From the NCBI GenBank assembly GCA_016873405.1, contig VGXH01000047.1:1-9241 (forward strand): a stretch of 9,241 nt of DNA. Direction: 5' to 3'. The position numbers and the translations under genes were made by a program. Positions 1 to 8,031 of this stretch are shown here, in pieces. Source of the DNA: a bacterium. Lineage in GTDB: Bacteria > Krumholzibacteriota > Krumholzibacteria > LZORAL124-64-63. Position 1 is the stretch's first letter. Each line of letters starts with the position of its first letter. Under the pieces are notes generated by a model. It did not search any database. It saw only the letters and a program-made list of their open reading frames with translations, and was not told the origin of the DNA.

Positions 1-3000
1 GTGATCCCCCGGCTGCAGCACCGCCGGATCGTGGACATCCGCGAAGGAGCTGCTGAACTGCAGCGAGGGATTCAGCTTGTCGAGCCCGGCGAGGAAGGCC
101 CGCGCCGGCGCGAACAGCAGGCCGCCGGGGATGCGCGCTCCCTTCGGGGTCGAGAACGTCACCCGCAACTCGTAGGCTCGCCGGTTCTCCTGCCCGATGT
201 TCACCCCCAGGCTGCGCTGTTCGCGCAGCAGGTCGCGGTCCGACGCGGCATTGAACGCCAGGTCCACGACCGGCAGCGGCGCGTAGTCGAGACCGCCGGT
301 CAGGCGCCCCGTCCGCCGCCGGTCGAGCGGCCGCACCGTCGGCACTCCCGCGTCGTTGATGGTCGTCGAAGCCTGTTCGGTGGCGCTGAAATTCGCGCCG
401 AGGGCGATCTTGCGCGGGACCAGCGACACGCTGCGCAGGATGGGCACGTTGCCGATGAGCGGATACGCCGCCAGCGCATACGTTCCCGGGATGCGCAGGT
501 CGTAGGTGAGTCCACCCTGCAGGCTGCGACTGCGGTTCAGCAGCAACGGACCGTTGTTGACTTCGCGCGAGCCCGAGATCTGCAGCGCCCAGGGGTCCAC
601 CAGGTAGCGCAGCAGGCGGGCTTTGGCCGGCGTGTGGTTCAGGCGCGCCGAGAACTGCTCGCGGGTGTTGACCGTCGACTGGGCGTTCAGCAGGCCGACG
701 TCGATGATCTCGATGTCGCTGTTCGTCACGTACTTCGGGCGGTCGATGACCTGCCGGCGACTGCCGCTGACCGGCAGGCGGAACCCCGCCAGCGGCACGA
801 AGTCCTCGAGGTTGAGGCTGGTCTGGAGGTTCCACTCCTCGTGGTCGATCCCGGAGCCCGTGCGCCGGTCCAGTCCGTGGAACTCCTCGTCGGTGTGCTT
901 CCAGTCGAAGTCCAGCTTGTAGACGTCCGCCATGTTCAGCCGCGCGCCGGCGCGCCGGGCCAGGCCCTGTTCGCGTTTGACGCCCTCCAGCCGGACATCG
1001 TTGATGTACAGGTGGCCGCTGGCCGGTTGCGAGAGCTCGTTGTTCGCCACCGCCATGTAGTAGCGGCGGACCCGGCGGAGGTCCGGACGCCCCACCACCC
1101 GCACCCGGTAGTCCTGCCCGGTCTCGAGGTCCTGGACCACGGCGTGCAGGGAGCCGTCGTCCCGCAGTACGCCGTTCTTGGCGTTCGACAGCTCGGCCAG
1201 GCCGATCGACATCCGGTGCCAGCCGGTCTTGACGGCGTCCTCGGCGAACCGATAGGCCACTTCGTAGAAGTTCAGCGAGTCGGCCCCGACCCGGAAGAGC
1301 AGATCCAGGTCGGCCGTGTCGTGCGAGGGGTTGAACCAGTACCAGGACATGTTGCGGTAGCCGGTGTAGTCGTCGCCGCGCGGCGAGACCTGCTTGCTGG
1401 CGCGCATCAGGTGGCCGCGCTCCAGTTCCTGGAAATCCAGGACCAGCGACTGCTCCTTGTCGGGGATGTTGTTCTCGATGTGCACCGCGAACGGCGGCGT
1501 GTAGTCGGGATTCTCCTTGTTGTTCACCTCTCCGAGGAAGAACTCCTCGCCGGGCAGGCGCTCGGCGGGACTCAGCAGGATCTCGCCATCGACGCGCCGC
1601 ACGCCCTCGCGCTCCCAGCGGCTGCCCAGGAAGCGCAGCTCCGACAGTTGCAGGTGGACGGTCGCCGGCGGGGCGGGGCCGTCGTTCTCGTACCAGACGC
1701 GCACGTGGGTCACGGCCTTCAGATTGGCGGCGCTGCCGACCGACACCGAATCCACCGCGGCCAGCGGGATGCGGTACTTGCGCCAGGCGATGTTGCGGTC
1801 GATCAGATCCTGCACGTCGTCGTAGTCCTGCACGACGTCGACCAGGGGTTCGGTGTTCGCCAGATCGATCGTGATCGTGTAGTACCCGTCGGTGCGGTCG
1901 AGGATGCCGTTGGCGTTGAGGTCCTCGGTGTCCTCTCTGTTGTTGCGAGCAGTCCGGTTGATCCGCGGGAATGGCAGGTCGCCGTCATACTCGTAGTCGG
2001 CCCGGTACAAAGCGCCCTCGGACGCATCACCATCCAGGCCGATGTCCTCGTTGTAGGTCCAGACGCCGTCCGGCGTCGTGCCGTCGACGCCGTCCTCCTT
2101 CTGGAACGTTCCCTCGACCGGGTTCCCCGACTGGTCCTGCGGCCAGAACCCGTCCTCGTTGATGTAGCCGAAGTCGAAGTGCAGCCGCCCGGACCGCAGC
2201 GCCGGATCCGCAACCTGGTCGTTGACCCACACCTCGACGAACTGCGACTTCGACAGGTCCAGGCCCGTGCGGCTGACGCCGCGCATGATGCCGCCCCAGC
2301 TGTCCGGCTGCCAGAGGCCCCCGGTCCGCAGGTAGAGGTCCATGGTCGACTGCGTCTCGTCGCGCTCCTGGTTGACCAGGTCCGGGTTCAGGTAGCGGCG
2401 CAGCACACGATCCTGGGGCAGAAACCAGCGCACGACCGGCACCCGGGACAGCGGCGTGAACTCGCGCGCGTCGGCGTGTTCGGCGCGCCAGGCCGCACCC
2501 AGGAAGGGCGCGCTGGCCCAGGACCAGCCCAGCCGGTTGAGCGAGACCACGTCCGAAGCGTCCACGCCCTCGAAGTCCTCCAGGTAGACCTGGCCCTTCG
2601 TGTTCGGATTGGGCTTGCTGATGGCGACCTCGCCCGAGAACTGCAGCGTGCTCTCGCGTTCCGAGTCGTTGCGGCTGAGGAAGTTGGCCACGCGGGTCAG
2701 GAAACCGGGACGCAGCGTGTGCTGCAGATTGAGGTTGCCCACGAGGTTGCGCGCCGGCTCCTCGCCCAGCTTGGCCTTCTCGCCGACGATCGACTCGCTC
2801 TGAAAGAGCCAGCTCGTCGCCGCCTTGCTGTCGCGTCCCAGGTCGTAGCCCAGGCTCAGGCCCATGAGGCTGGTGTTGCCGCCGCCCAGGAACGGCGCAT
2901 ACTGGTAGTCGACGGCGATCTTGCTGTCGGCCGTCAGGTTCGCGGCATCGCCCTTGAGCTGGATCTCGCCGAAGGTGTAGTCGATCTCGTAGTCGACGTT

Positions 3001-5181
3001 GCGCGTCAGCGTGCGGCCGTCGAGCGTGACCGTCTCGGAGCCCTCCTCGATGTTCGAGGCGCCGAGGTTGAAGCTGCTGCTGGCGGCGGCGTGGCGGGCG
3101 ACGATGTTGAACGTGGCGTACTGCGCGTAGTTGCTCGACAGGATGTCGGGATCATAGAACTGTGGGCTCCGGTTCTGCTGCAGAAAGCTCTCTTCCCAGA
3201 CGAAGGCGCTCGTGTCGGCGTAGGCCCGGTACTGCGCTTCGGTGCCGTTGAACGGCTCCGGAAAATCGAGCGGGAACTTGAGCAGACCCTTCTGCAGGTC
3301 GAACAGGTAGATGTCGCCGGCGTCCACCAGCCCGTCCGGTCGCCCCGCGTTCTGGGCGTTGCGGCGGTCCAGGCCGAAGATGCGGATGTAGTCGATGCCG
3401 TTTTCGTCCAGGAAAGGCTGGGGGTCGCTCGAACCACTGCGCTCGATGCGCAGTTCGAACGTGGCAGGGTCGATGCTCGAGCCGCCCAGCGAGTAGATGT
3501 TGCGCAGCACGTAGCGGAACACGTGCAGCGGCGTGCTGGTGGACACGGCCTTCAGCAGCTTCATGCGGTAATAATCGCCCTCGCCGCCGGGAAAGGCCTG
3601 GGTCGGCCCCGTCACGTCCGGGTTGTCGCCGACGCTGCCCACGACGGCGCCCGCGGCATCGACGACGGTGTAGACGACGGCCAGCACGTCCGCGTCGTCC
3701 ATGCGCGTCCGCATGTCGATGGCGACCAGCCCGCCGGCCGAGTCCAGCAGCGGGTCGAAGGCGGTGATCTCGCGCCAGCGGGGCCCGTAGAAGGCGGGGG
3801 CCGCGAAATCGACGGTGTTCCAGGCGCGGAACCCCGCCTGATCGACGTAGGCCGCGACGTTGGCCAGGTCGCCGGGCTGGAACTGCCCCGTGGGCATGAG
3901 CCGGAAGACCTTGACCGAGGTGTAGAGGATCCGCTCGCCCGGCTGCCGCCCCGCCCCTTCGAGCTCCGGCAGATCCAGCTTGAAGAACCGGTTGTTCAGG
4001 TAGTCCGACGACTTGATGATGTTGTCGGAGACCTGCCCACCCTTGGCGTTGAACGACTTCGAACTGGTCTCGGCTTTTTGCTTGGACGTCACCGCCGTGA
4101 AGTCGAGGCGGCCGACCTGTCCGGTGACCTTGAGGCCGAACAGGCCGGACTTGTTCGAGCTGTAGCCGAGCAGTTGGCTGCCCGACAGCGTGAGGCCGAC
4201 ATCGCCGGTCTCGATGGTCTTGATGATCTCGTCCTCGAGGCCGCGGTACATCAGCTTGATCTTGGTGGCCTCCGGCCCCATCTGCTGGCTGTTGTGGTCC
4301 ACCTCGAGGATGATCTTCTCGCCGATCGTGCCGGAGAGGTTGATCTGCAGTTGCTGCTCCATGTCCAGCGTCGGGAACAGCGACTGGCTGGTGACGCGCT
4401 CGCTGGGCACGAAGGGCTTGGTCACGGTGCTCTCGCCGTTGAGGGCGATGTGCTCGCGCCCGGTGATCTTGATCCGCGTCTTCTCGCCCTTGCCGATGAT
4501 CTTCTCGAGGGTGCGCGGCAGCTTGACCGGGATGGTCAGGTTGAGCAGGCTCGTGTCCTTGCTGCCCTTGCCCGCGGCGGTCAGGTCCAGAGCATCGGTG
4601 CGGGCCAGCTGCGCGGACACGGCGTGGCGCCGCGCCATGGCATCCCCGATCCCGTCGACGAAGAGATCGACCGCGGGATCTTCCACCGGACGCGGCGGGT
4701 ACCACGTGAACCCGCCCGGCAGCGTCTCGGCCGCCGGCGCCAGGTTGAAGAAACGCGGATGCACGATCTCGGTCGCCAGTTCCAGCGGACCGTTGTACTC
4801 GCGCAGCCTCTCCTGGCGCACCAGGTCGATTCCCGCCCGCTCGTGCCAGTGGCGCCGGATGATCGTGTCCATCCCCGGCCGCAGGCCGGGCTGCCGCAAG
4901 GGATCGACGCCCTGCCGCAGCAGCCGGGTGCGCAGGACCAGCCGGTCGGCTCCCAGCAGGCGGGGCTCTTCCGTGCTGCGCAGGAGCGGGTCCAGGCCGG
5001 GCAGGGCAGGTGGGCCGTAAGCGGGGTCGGCGCGCGCCGGCGACGCCGACGCCAGGGCCGCTCCCAGCAGGATGAGCGCCAGTGCACGGAGTCCCGCCGG
5101 GCAGACCGGGGCAGCCGGTCGCGCGGCGGGGAACCACGTCCGCTGGCACGCGTTAGCGAGCCTGCCAGGCGACCTCGTCAC
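1..5181 (-). CDS. sprA: T9SS outer-membrane translocon SprA/Sov, 3' end beyond window
   Basis: Encodes the giant outer-membrane beta-barrel through which type IX secretion cargo leaves the periplasm. One minus-strand frame stays open over 1727 codons and runs off the left edge; Bacteroidota SprA is about 2400 residues, so roughly the last quarter is missing. The GTG start (5179-5181) is the only ATG/GTG/TTG ahead of the signal peptide after an in-frame stop at 5383-5385. AAGGAG (5193-5198) lies 11 bases upstream. Residues 1-51 form a signal peptide: long basic n-region, hydrophobic core near 33-46, probable cleavage after ARA (49-51). Family signatures seen: KITGREHIAL near 238-247; the SprA_N-like stretch 281-370 with NLSGTIGEKI, EDEIIKTIETGDV and LFGLKVTGQVGRLDFTAV; YLEDFEG at 866-872 (YIDDFEG in Bacteroidota); FVEVWVND; and a DLNANGILD loop at 1087-1095. 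Alternating polar/hydrophobic strands dominate. SprA identity is recognised from remembered family motifs; function in this organism is inferred. Confidence 0.9.
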   Translation of the reverse strand, partial: MTRSPGRLANACQRTWFPAARPAAPVCPAGLRALALILLGAALASASPARADPAYGPPALPGLDPLLRSTEEPRLLGADRLVLRTRLLRQGVDPLRQPGLRPGMDTIIRRHWHERAGIDLVRQERLREYNGPLELATEIVHPRFFNLAPAAETLPGGFTWYPPRPVEDPAVDLFVDGIGDAMARRHAVSAQLARTDALDLTAAGKGSKDTSLLNLTIPVKLPRTLEKIIGKGEKTRIKITGREHIALNGESTVTKPFVPSERVTSQSLFPTLDMEQQLQINLSGTIGEKIILEVDHNSQQMGPEATKIKLMYRGLEDEIIKTIETGDVGLTLSGSQLLGYSSNKSGLFGLKVTGQVGRLDFTAVTSKQKAETSSKSFNAKGGQVSDNIIKSSDYLNNRFFKLDLPELEGAGRQPGERILYTSVKVFRLMPTGQFQPGDLANVAAYVDQAGFRAWNTVDFAAPAFYGPRWREITAFDPLLDSAGGLVAIDMRTRMDDADVLAVVYTVVDAAGAVVGSVGDNPDVTGPTQAFPGGEGDYYRMKLLKAVSTSTPLHVFRYVLRNIYSLGGSSIDPATFELRIERSGSSDPQPFLDENGIDYIRIFGLDRRNAQNAGRPDGLVDAGDIYLFDLQKGLLKFPLDFPEPFNGTEAQYRAYADTSAFVWEESFLQQNRSPQFYDPDILSSNYAQYATFNIVARHAAASSSFNLGASNIEEGSETVTLDGRTLTRNVDYEIDYTFGEIQLKGDAANLTADSKIAVDYQYAPFLGGGNTSLMGLSLGYDLGRDSKAATSWLFQSESIVGEKAKLGEEPARNLVGNLNLQHTLRPGFLTRVANFLSRNDSERESTLQFSGEVAISKPNPNTKGQVYLEDFEGVDASDVVSLNRLGWSWASAPFLGAAWRAEHADAREFTPLSRVPVVRWFLPQDRVLRRYLNPDLVNQERDETQSTMDLYLRTGGLWQPDSWGGIMRGVSRTGLDLSKSQFVEVWVNDQVADPALRSGRLHFDFGYINEDGFWPQDQSGNPVEGTFQKEDGVDGTTPDGVWTYNEDIGLDGDASEGALYRADYEYDGDLPFPRINRTARNNREDTEDLNANGILDRTDGYYTITIDLANTEPLVDVVQDYDDVQDLIDRNIAWRKYRIPLAAVDSVSVGSAANLKAVTHVRVWYENDGPAPPATVHLQLSELRFLGSRWEREGVRRVDGEILLSPAERLPGEEFFLGEVNNKENPDYTPPFAVHIENNIPDKEQSLVLDFQELERGHLMRASKQVSPRGDDYTGYRNMSWYWFNPSHDTADLDLLFRVGADSLNFYEVAYRFAEDAVKTGWHRMSIGLAELSNAKNGVLRDDGSLHAVVQDLETGQDYRVRVVGRPDLRRVRRYYMAVANNELSQPASGHLYINDVRLEGVKREQGLARRAGARLNMADVYKLDFDWKHTDEEFHGLDRRTGSGIDHEEWNLQTSLNLEDFVPLAGFRLPVSGSRRQVIDRPKYVTNSDIEIIDVGLLNAQSTVNTREQFSARLNHTPAKARLLRYLVDPWALQISGSREVNNGPLLLNRSRSLQGGLTYDLRIPGTYALAAYPLIGNVPILRSVSLVPRKIALGANFSATEQASTTINDAGVPTVRPLDRRRTGRLTGGLDYAPLPVVDLAFNAASDRDLLREQRSLGVNIGQENRRAYELRVTFSTPKGARIPGGLLFAPARAFLAGLDKLNPSLQFSSSFADVHDPAVLQPGDH

Positions 5182-5357
5182 GACGCGGGCGACTCCTTGC
5201 TGGGGCGGGCGCGGCCGCCGAAATACTGCTGGTCCGGGGTGCCTTCGTCCACGAAAATGGTCAGGCTGTGCCCGGCGGGCGGCGGCCCCGCGCCGTCGGC
5301 GATGGCTCCTGGGCCGCGCCCCTGCCGCGCCGGGCTCCGGCACGACACGGCGGTCAT
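5178..5357 (-). CDS. Candidate small ORF translationally coupled to sprA (59 aa, unknown)
   Basis: An ATG (5355-5357) opens 59 codons, and the final TGA overlaps the sprA GTG start in a GTGA arrangement, the classic geometry of translational coupling. The C-terminal half, with HSLTIFVDEGTPDQQYFGG, looks protein-like: about 30 of its 33 codons end in G or C, it mixes hydrophobic and acidic residues, and it avoids the Arg/Pro/Ala monotony of shadow frames. The N-terminal half is Gly/Pro/Arg-rich and unconvincing, and no clear ribosome binding site precedes the ATG. The same frame stays open up to an ATG at 5451-5453, which would overlap the lptF start on the other strand. The true start could also be a downstream GTG (5346-5348). 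I recognise no family. In a genome this GC-rich chance ORFs are common, so the overlap may be accidental or the stretch may only carry the sprA Shine-Dalgarno sequence. Confidence 0.3.
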   Translation of the reverse strand: MTAVSCRSPARQGRGPGAIADGAGPPPAGHSLTIFVDEGTPDQQYFGGRARPSKESPAS

Positions 5358-5432
5358 GCGGCCGCCGGCAGGGGCGGCGGGATCACGGTCCGCCCCCGCA
5401 GGCGGAACCCGCCGACAACCCGAAAGCCACGA
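5182..5432. promoter_or_regulatory. Divergent spacer between sprA and lptF
   Basis: These 251 bases separate two head-to-head start codons, so promoters for both directions should lie here unless the small minus-strand ORF counts as part of the sprA transcript. On the lptF side there are two possible hairpins: GCCGCC/GGCGGC (arms 5361-5366 and 5373-5378) and TCCGCC/GGCGGA (arms 5389-5394 and 5401-5406), the latter ending 26 bases before the lptF ATG. The sprA Shine-Dalgarno AAGGAG is at 5193-5198 on the minus strand. I found no -35/-10 pair on either strand good enough to call. The regulatory role is inferred from gene orientation only. Confidence 0.4.
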
Positions 5433-6839
5433 ATGCGCTTGATTGACAGGCACTTACTGACGGCGACGGCGGGACCATTCCTCTTCGGCTGGTTCGTCAT
5501 CACGTTCCTGTTGATGATAGACGTGCTGTTCAAGTACGTCGACCTGTTTGTCAGCAAGGGCGTCCCGTTCGTGCTGGCCACGCGCGTCCTGGGCCTGAGC
5601 CTGGGGTATACTTTTGCATTGTCCGTGCCAATGGCGGTGCTCGTCGGCGTCCTGATGGGCATCGGGCAACTCGCTGCCGACAACGAGATTACGGCGATGA
5701 AAGCCACCGGCCTGAGCCTGTGGACGCTGGCCCGGCCCCTGTTCGTGGCGGCGGCGCTGATCTGCGCCACGCAGGTGGCTTACAACCACTACGTCTACCC
5801 GCGCTCGAACCACACGCTGGTCAACCTCCTGCAGGACATCGGGCGCCAGAAACCGATGCTGGAGATCCGCGAGCAGCAGTTCACCGACCTGAACGAGCAA
5901 CTGACGATCTTCGTGCGGAGCAAGGACGACCGCACGGGCGTGATCGGCGACGTCACGATCTTCGAGAAGGGCCAGCCTGCCGACCCTTCGCCGCGGCTGA
6001 CGATCGCCGAGCGGGGGCGGATCATCCCCGACCACGCGAACGACCTGCTGCGGATCGAACTGGAGGACGGCGAGATCCACGAGGTCCCCGCCGCCGAGGA
6101 TCCCGGCACCTACCAGCTGACCCGCTTCCGACGCCACAATCTGGTGGTCGAGGACATGGAGCAGGACTTCCAGGTCTCCGAACGCTCGGCCCGCGGGGAC
6201 CGCGAAATGGACCTGAACGCGCTGCGGGCCGCCGCCGCGACCGAGCGCGGCCACCAGGACGGGGTCCGCGAGCGCGTGCGCGGACTGGCCGCCGACGTGC
6301 TCGGGCACCAGTGGCGGGCGCTGGTCGCGCCCGGACGCGGCGAGTTGGTCGCCGCCGGGCAGGACGCGGCGCGGCCCCGCCGCCAGCTGCTGGACGGCCA
6401 TTTCCGGGCAAGCCGGCAGAAGGTCGAACGCGCGCTGGAACAGGACCGCTATCAGGCGCGCCTGCTGGAGAGCTACCGGGGGAAGGAGAACAAGTACCGC
6501 GTGGAGTTCCACAAGAAGTTCGCCATTCCGGTGGCCTGCGTCGTGTTCGTCCTCGTGGGCGTGCCGATGGCCGTGGCCGGGTCGCGCAGCGGGCGCGGCA
6601 TCAGCGTGACGTTGGCGCTGGCCGTCTTCCTGGTCTACTACGCCTTCCTGATGGGCGGCGAGAAGCTCGCCGACCGCGGCCGCCTCGACGCCGCCGTCGC
6701 GATGTGGAGCGCCAACGTGTTCCTGACGGCGGTCGGCATCCCCTTGTTCGCGCTGACCGTACGCAAGGGGCGGCCGCCGGCCCTGTCCGCGCTTCTCGTC
6801 GGGACGGCCCGCCGCCTCCGGACGACCGGGGACGCCTGA
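5433..6839 (+). CDS. lptF: LPS export ABC transporter permease LptF with large insertion
   Basis: One half of the LptFG inner-membrane permease that, with the ATPase LptB, extracts LPS from the inner membrane and passes it to LptC and the periplasmic bridge. The product is 468 residues. The ATG at 5433 gives the family-typical opening MRLIDRHLL; the frame stays open upstream but encodes low-complexity Arg/Pro sequence. Transmembrane helices lie near 12-36, 52-80 and 100-118. The coupling segment DNEITAMKATGLS (83-95) matches the family motif that contacts LptB. A beta-jellyroll-like periplasmic region covers about 125-250. The conserved KYRVEFHKKFAIP motif (354-366) leads into three C-terminal helices (about 361-450). 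LptF is usually about 360 residues; the excess is a charged Ala/Arg/Glu-rich helical insertion at about 255-350. The stop overlaps lptG by one base, so the two are one operon. LptF rather than LptG is chosen from gene order and motifs; the paralogs are similar. Confidence 0.9.
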   Translation: MRLIDRHLLTATAGPFLFGWFVITFLLMIDVLFKYVDLFVSKGVPFVLATRVLGLSLGYTFALSVPMAVLVGVLMGIGQLAADNEITAMKATGLSLWTLARPLFVAAALICATQVAYNHYVYPRSNHTLVNLLQDIGRQKPMLEIREQQFTDLNEQLTIFVRSKDDRTGVIGDVTIFEKGQPADPSPRLTIAERGRIIPDHANDLLRIELEDGEIHEVPAAEDPGTYQLTRFRRHNLVVEDMEQDFQVSERSARGDREMDLNALRAAAATERGHQDGVRERVRGLAADVLGHQWRALVAPGRGELVAAGQDAARPRRQLLDGHFRASRQKVERALEQDRYQARLLESYRGKENKYRVEFHKKFAIPVACVVFVLVGVPMAVAGSRSGRGISVTLALAVFLVYYAFLMGGEKLADRGRLDAAVAMWSANVFLTAVGIPLFALTVRKGRPPALSALLVGTARRLRTTGDA

Positions 6840-7912
6840 TGGCCATCATCCACCGCCAGTTGCTGCGCACCTTCCTGCGCTACCTGGCCTACGCCCTGGC
6901 GGGATCCCTGATCCTGTTCACGCTCGTCGACCTGCTCGACCACATGGGCAGCCTCGTCGACAACGCGGCCACGGCGGGGGAAACCGCGCGCTACTACCTC
7001 TACAAGGCCGCCTGGACCGTGGATATCGTCCTGCCGATCTCGATGCTGATGGCCACCCTGTTCGCGGTCGGGCAGATGGCGCGCTACCTCGAGCTGACGG
7101 CCCTGTTCACCGCGGGCTGGTCCCTGCTGAAGGTCACGCGACCCCTGATCGTGACGGCCGTGCTGGTCTCGGGGCTGTCCCTGGCGTGGCGCGAATACGT
7201 GCTGCCGCGGGCCAACGTCGCGCGCGAGCGCGTCTGGGAAGTGGAGATCCACGGACGACCGGAGACCATCCGGCCCACGCAGGACGTCGCGCTGACGGGC
7301 CCGGACGGCCGCCTCTACTACGCGCGCCGCTACGACCCCGCGACCGCCCAGCTCACGGGCCTGAAGATCGTCACGCGCGACGGACCGCGCGTGGTCGAGC
7401 GCATCGACGCCGCCCGCGCCGAATGGGACGGCGAGCACTGGACGCTCGTCGACGGGACGCGCCGCGTCTTCGAGGGCGAGATCGAGCGCGTCCACGCGTT
7501 CGCGCGACTGACGGCCGCCGACCTGACCGTCCGGCCGCGCAGCTTCGAGAAGGACCGCGTGGCCCAGGAGGACATGAACGTCCGCCAGCTGCGCGAGCAT
7601 GCCGCGCTCGTGCGCCAGACCGGCGGCGATCCCCGCACCGCGGAGGTCGATCTCCAGTTCAACCTCGCTTTCCCCCTGGTGAACCTGATCGTCGTGCTGC
7701 TGGGGGTGGTCCTGGCCTCGGGACCGCGCAAGACGACCGTGGCCTCGGGCTTCGGCCTGACCATCGGCATCAGTTTCGGGTACTACCTGTTCATGAACTT
7801 CGGGCGGGCGCTCGGGCATGCCGGCGCCGTGCCGCCGCTCCCGGCCGCCTGGACCGGTAACTTGTTCTATGGCTTGTTGTTCCTGATCCTGTTCGCCAGG
7901 GCGCGGCGCTGA
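6839..7912 (+). CDS. lptG: LPS export ABC transporter permease LptG
   Basis: Partner of LptF in the LptB2FG complex of the inner membrane. The ATG shares its A with the lptF stop (TGATG), and GGGGA at 6828-6832 is a good ribosome binding site 6 bases upstream, implying coupled translation. The product is 357 residues, the normal family length. Helices lie near 13-33, 56-80 and 100-118, with the coupling segment ELTALFTAGWS at 85-95 (family motif sELtAlraaGiS). EYVLPRAN (119-126) follows the third helix. A periplasmic beta-rich domain spans about 127-265, and VDLQFNLAFPLVNL (270-283) starts the C-terminal bundle of three helices ending at FLILFARARR. LptG here lacks the long insertion present in the adjacent LptF. 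No LptB, LptC or LptA gene is in the window. The family assignment is firm; calling it LptG rather than LptF rests on second position and on lacking the insertion. Confidence 0.9.
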   Translation: MAIIHRQLLRTFLRYLAYALAGSLILFTLVDLLDHMGSLVDNAATAGETARYYLYKAAWTVDIVLPISMLMATLFAVGQMARYLELTALFTAGWSLLKVTRPLIVTAVLVSGLSLAWREYVLPRANVARERVWEVEIHGRPETIRPTQDVALTGPDGRLYYARRYDPATAQLTGLKIVTRDGPRVVERIDAARAEWDGEHWTLVDGTRRVFEGEIERVHAFARLTAADLTVRPRSFEKDRVAQEDMNVRQLREHAALVRQTGGDPRTAEVDLQFNLAFPLVNLIVVLLGVVLASGPRKTTVASGFGLTIGISFGYYLFMNFGRALGHAGAVPPLPAAWTGNLFYGLLFLILFARARR

Positions 7913-7940
7913 GGCGGACGCGGCGATTTGGCTGGACTCC

Positions 7941-7969
7941 TTGCCCGCACCCGCCTAACTTGGTACATT
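7941..7969 (+). promoter_or_regulatory. Sigma70-type promoter with extended -10
   Basis: TTGCCC (7941-7946) matches four of six bases of the -35 consensus. After a 17-base spacer comes TACATT (7964-7969), also four of six including the key TA and final T. TG at 7961-7962, one base before the -10, makes it an extended -10 element. It begins 29 bases after the lptG stop, in a locally AT-richer patch. Transcription would start near 7976, giving a leader of about 105 bases before the lipoprotein ATG. It indicates that the lipoprotein gene has its own transcript rather than relying on lptFG read-through. Strength and sigma factor are inferred. Confidence 0.6.
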
Positions 7970-7986
7970 GAATCGTCTTGATCGAG

Positions 7987-8031
7987 CTGCCCGTGACCAG
8001 GCAGAGGGCCCCGGGACGGGGTTCCGGGCCC
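7987..8031 (+). other. Two hairpins in the lipoprotein 5' leader
   Basis: CTGCC (7987-7991) can pair with GGCAG (8000-8004) around an 8-base loop. Directly after it, GGGCCC plus GG (8006-8015, one bulged C) can pair with CCGGGCCC (8024-8031). Both lie in the predicted untranslated leader, before the Shine-Dalgarno-like AGGGAGAG at 8062-8069. I do not recognise any known riboswitch. The second hairpin could instead help end lptFG transcripts, although no T-tract follows. GC-rich DNA forms such pairs easily. Confidence 0.3.

Noticed and set aside
3152..5149. A 665-codon minus-strand frame overlapping sprA
   Set aside because: Arg/Pro/Gly/His-rich low-complexity translation, out of frame with the SprA motifs; a GC-driven shadow.
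5268..5432. Longer LptF start upstream of the ATG at 5433
   Set aside because: The extra residues are low-complexity Gly/Arg/Pro, whereas LptF proteins begin just before the (I/L)DR segment found at residues 4-6.
1..5442. An uninterrupted plus-strand reading frame of about 1813 codons
   Set aside because: It lies in codon register opposite sprA. Because sprA codons nearly all end in G or C, the antisense frame rarely forms stops. The product is an Arg/Gln/Val/Asp-rich shadow with no domain, while the minus frame reads as SprA throughout.
5443..5448. Perfect TTGACA -35 hexamer
   Set aside because: It lies inside the start of lptF (codons for Leu-Ile-Asp-Arg) and has no -10 at 16-18 bases downstream.
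5720..6838. An upstream in-frame extension of lptG reaching through lptF
   Set aside because: It reads as an Arg/Pro/Gly-rich shadow of lptF; the ATG at 6839 gives the normal family length, a ribosome binding site and the typical membrane N-terminus.
6638..7819. A 393-codon minus-strand frame opposite lptF/lptG
   Set aside because: Arg/Gln/Val/Asp-rich antisense shadow of two clear membrane-protein genes; no recognisable domain.
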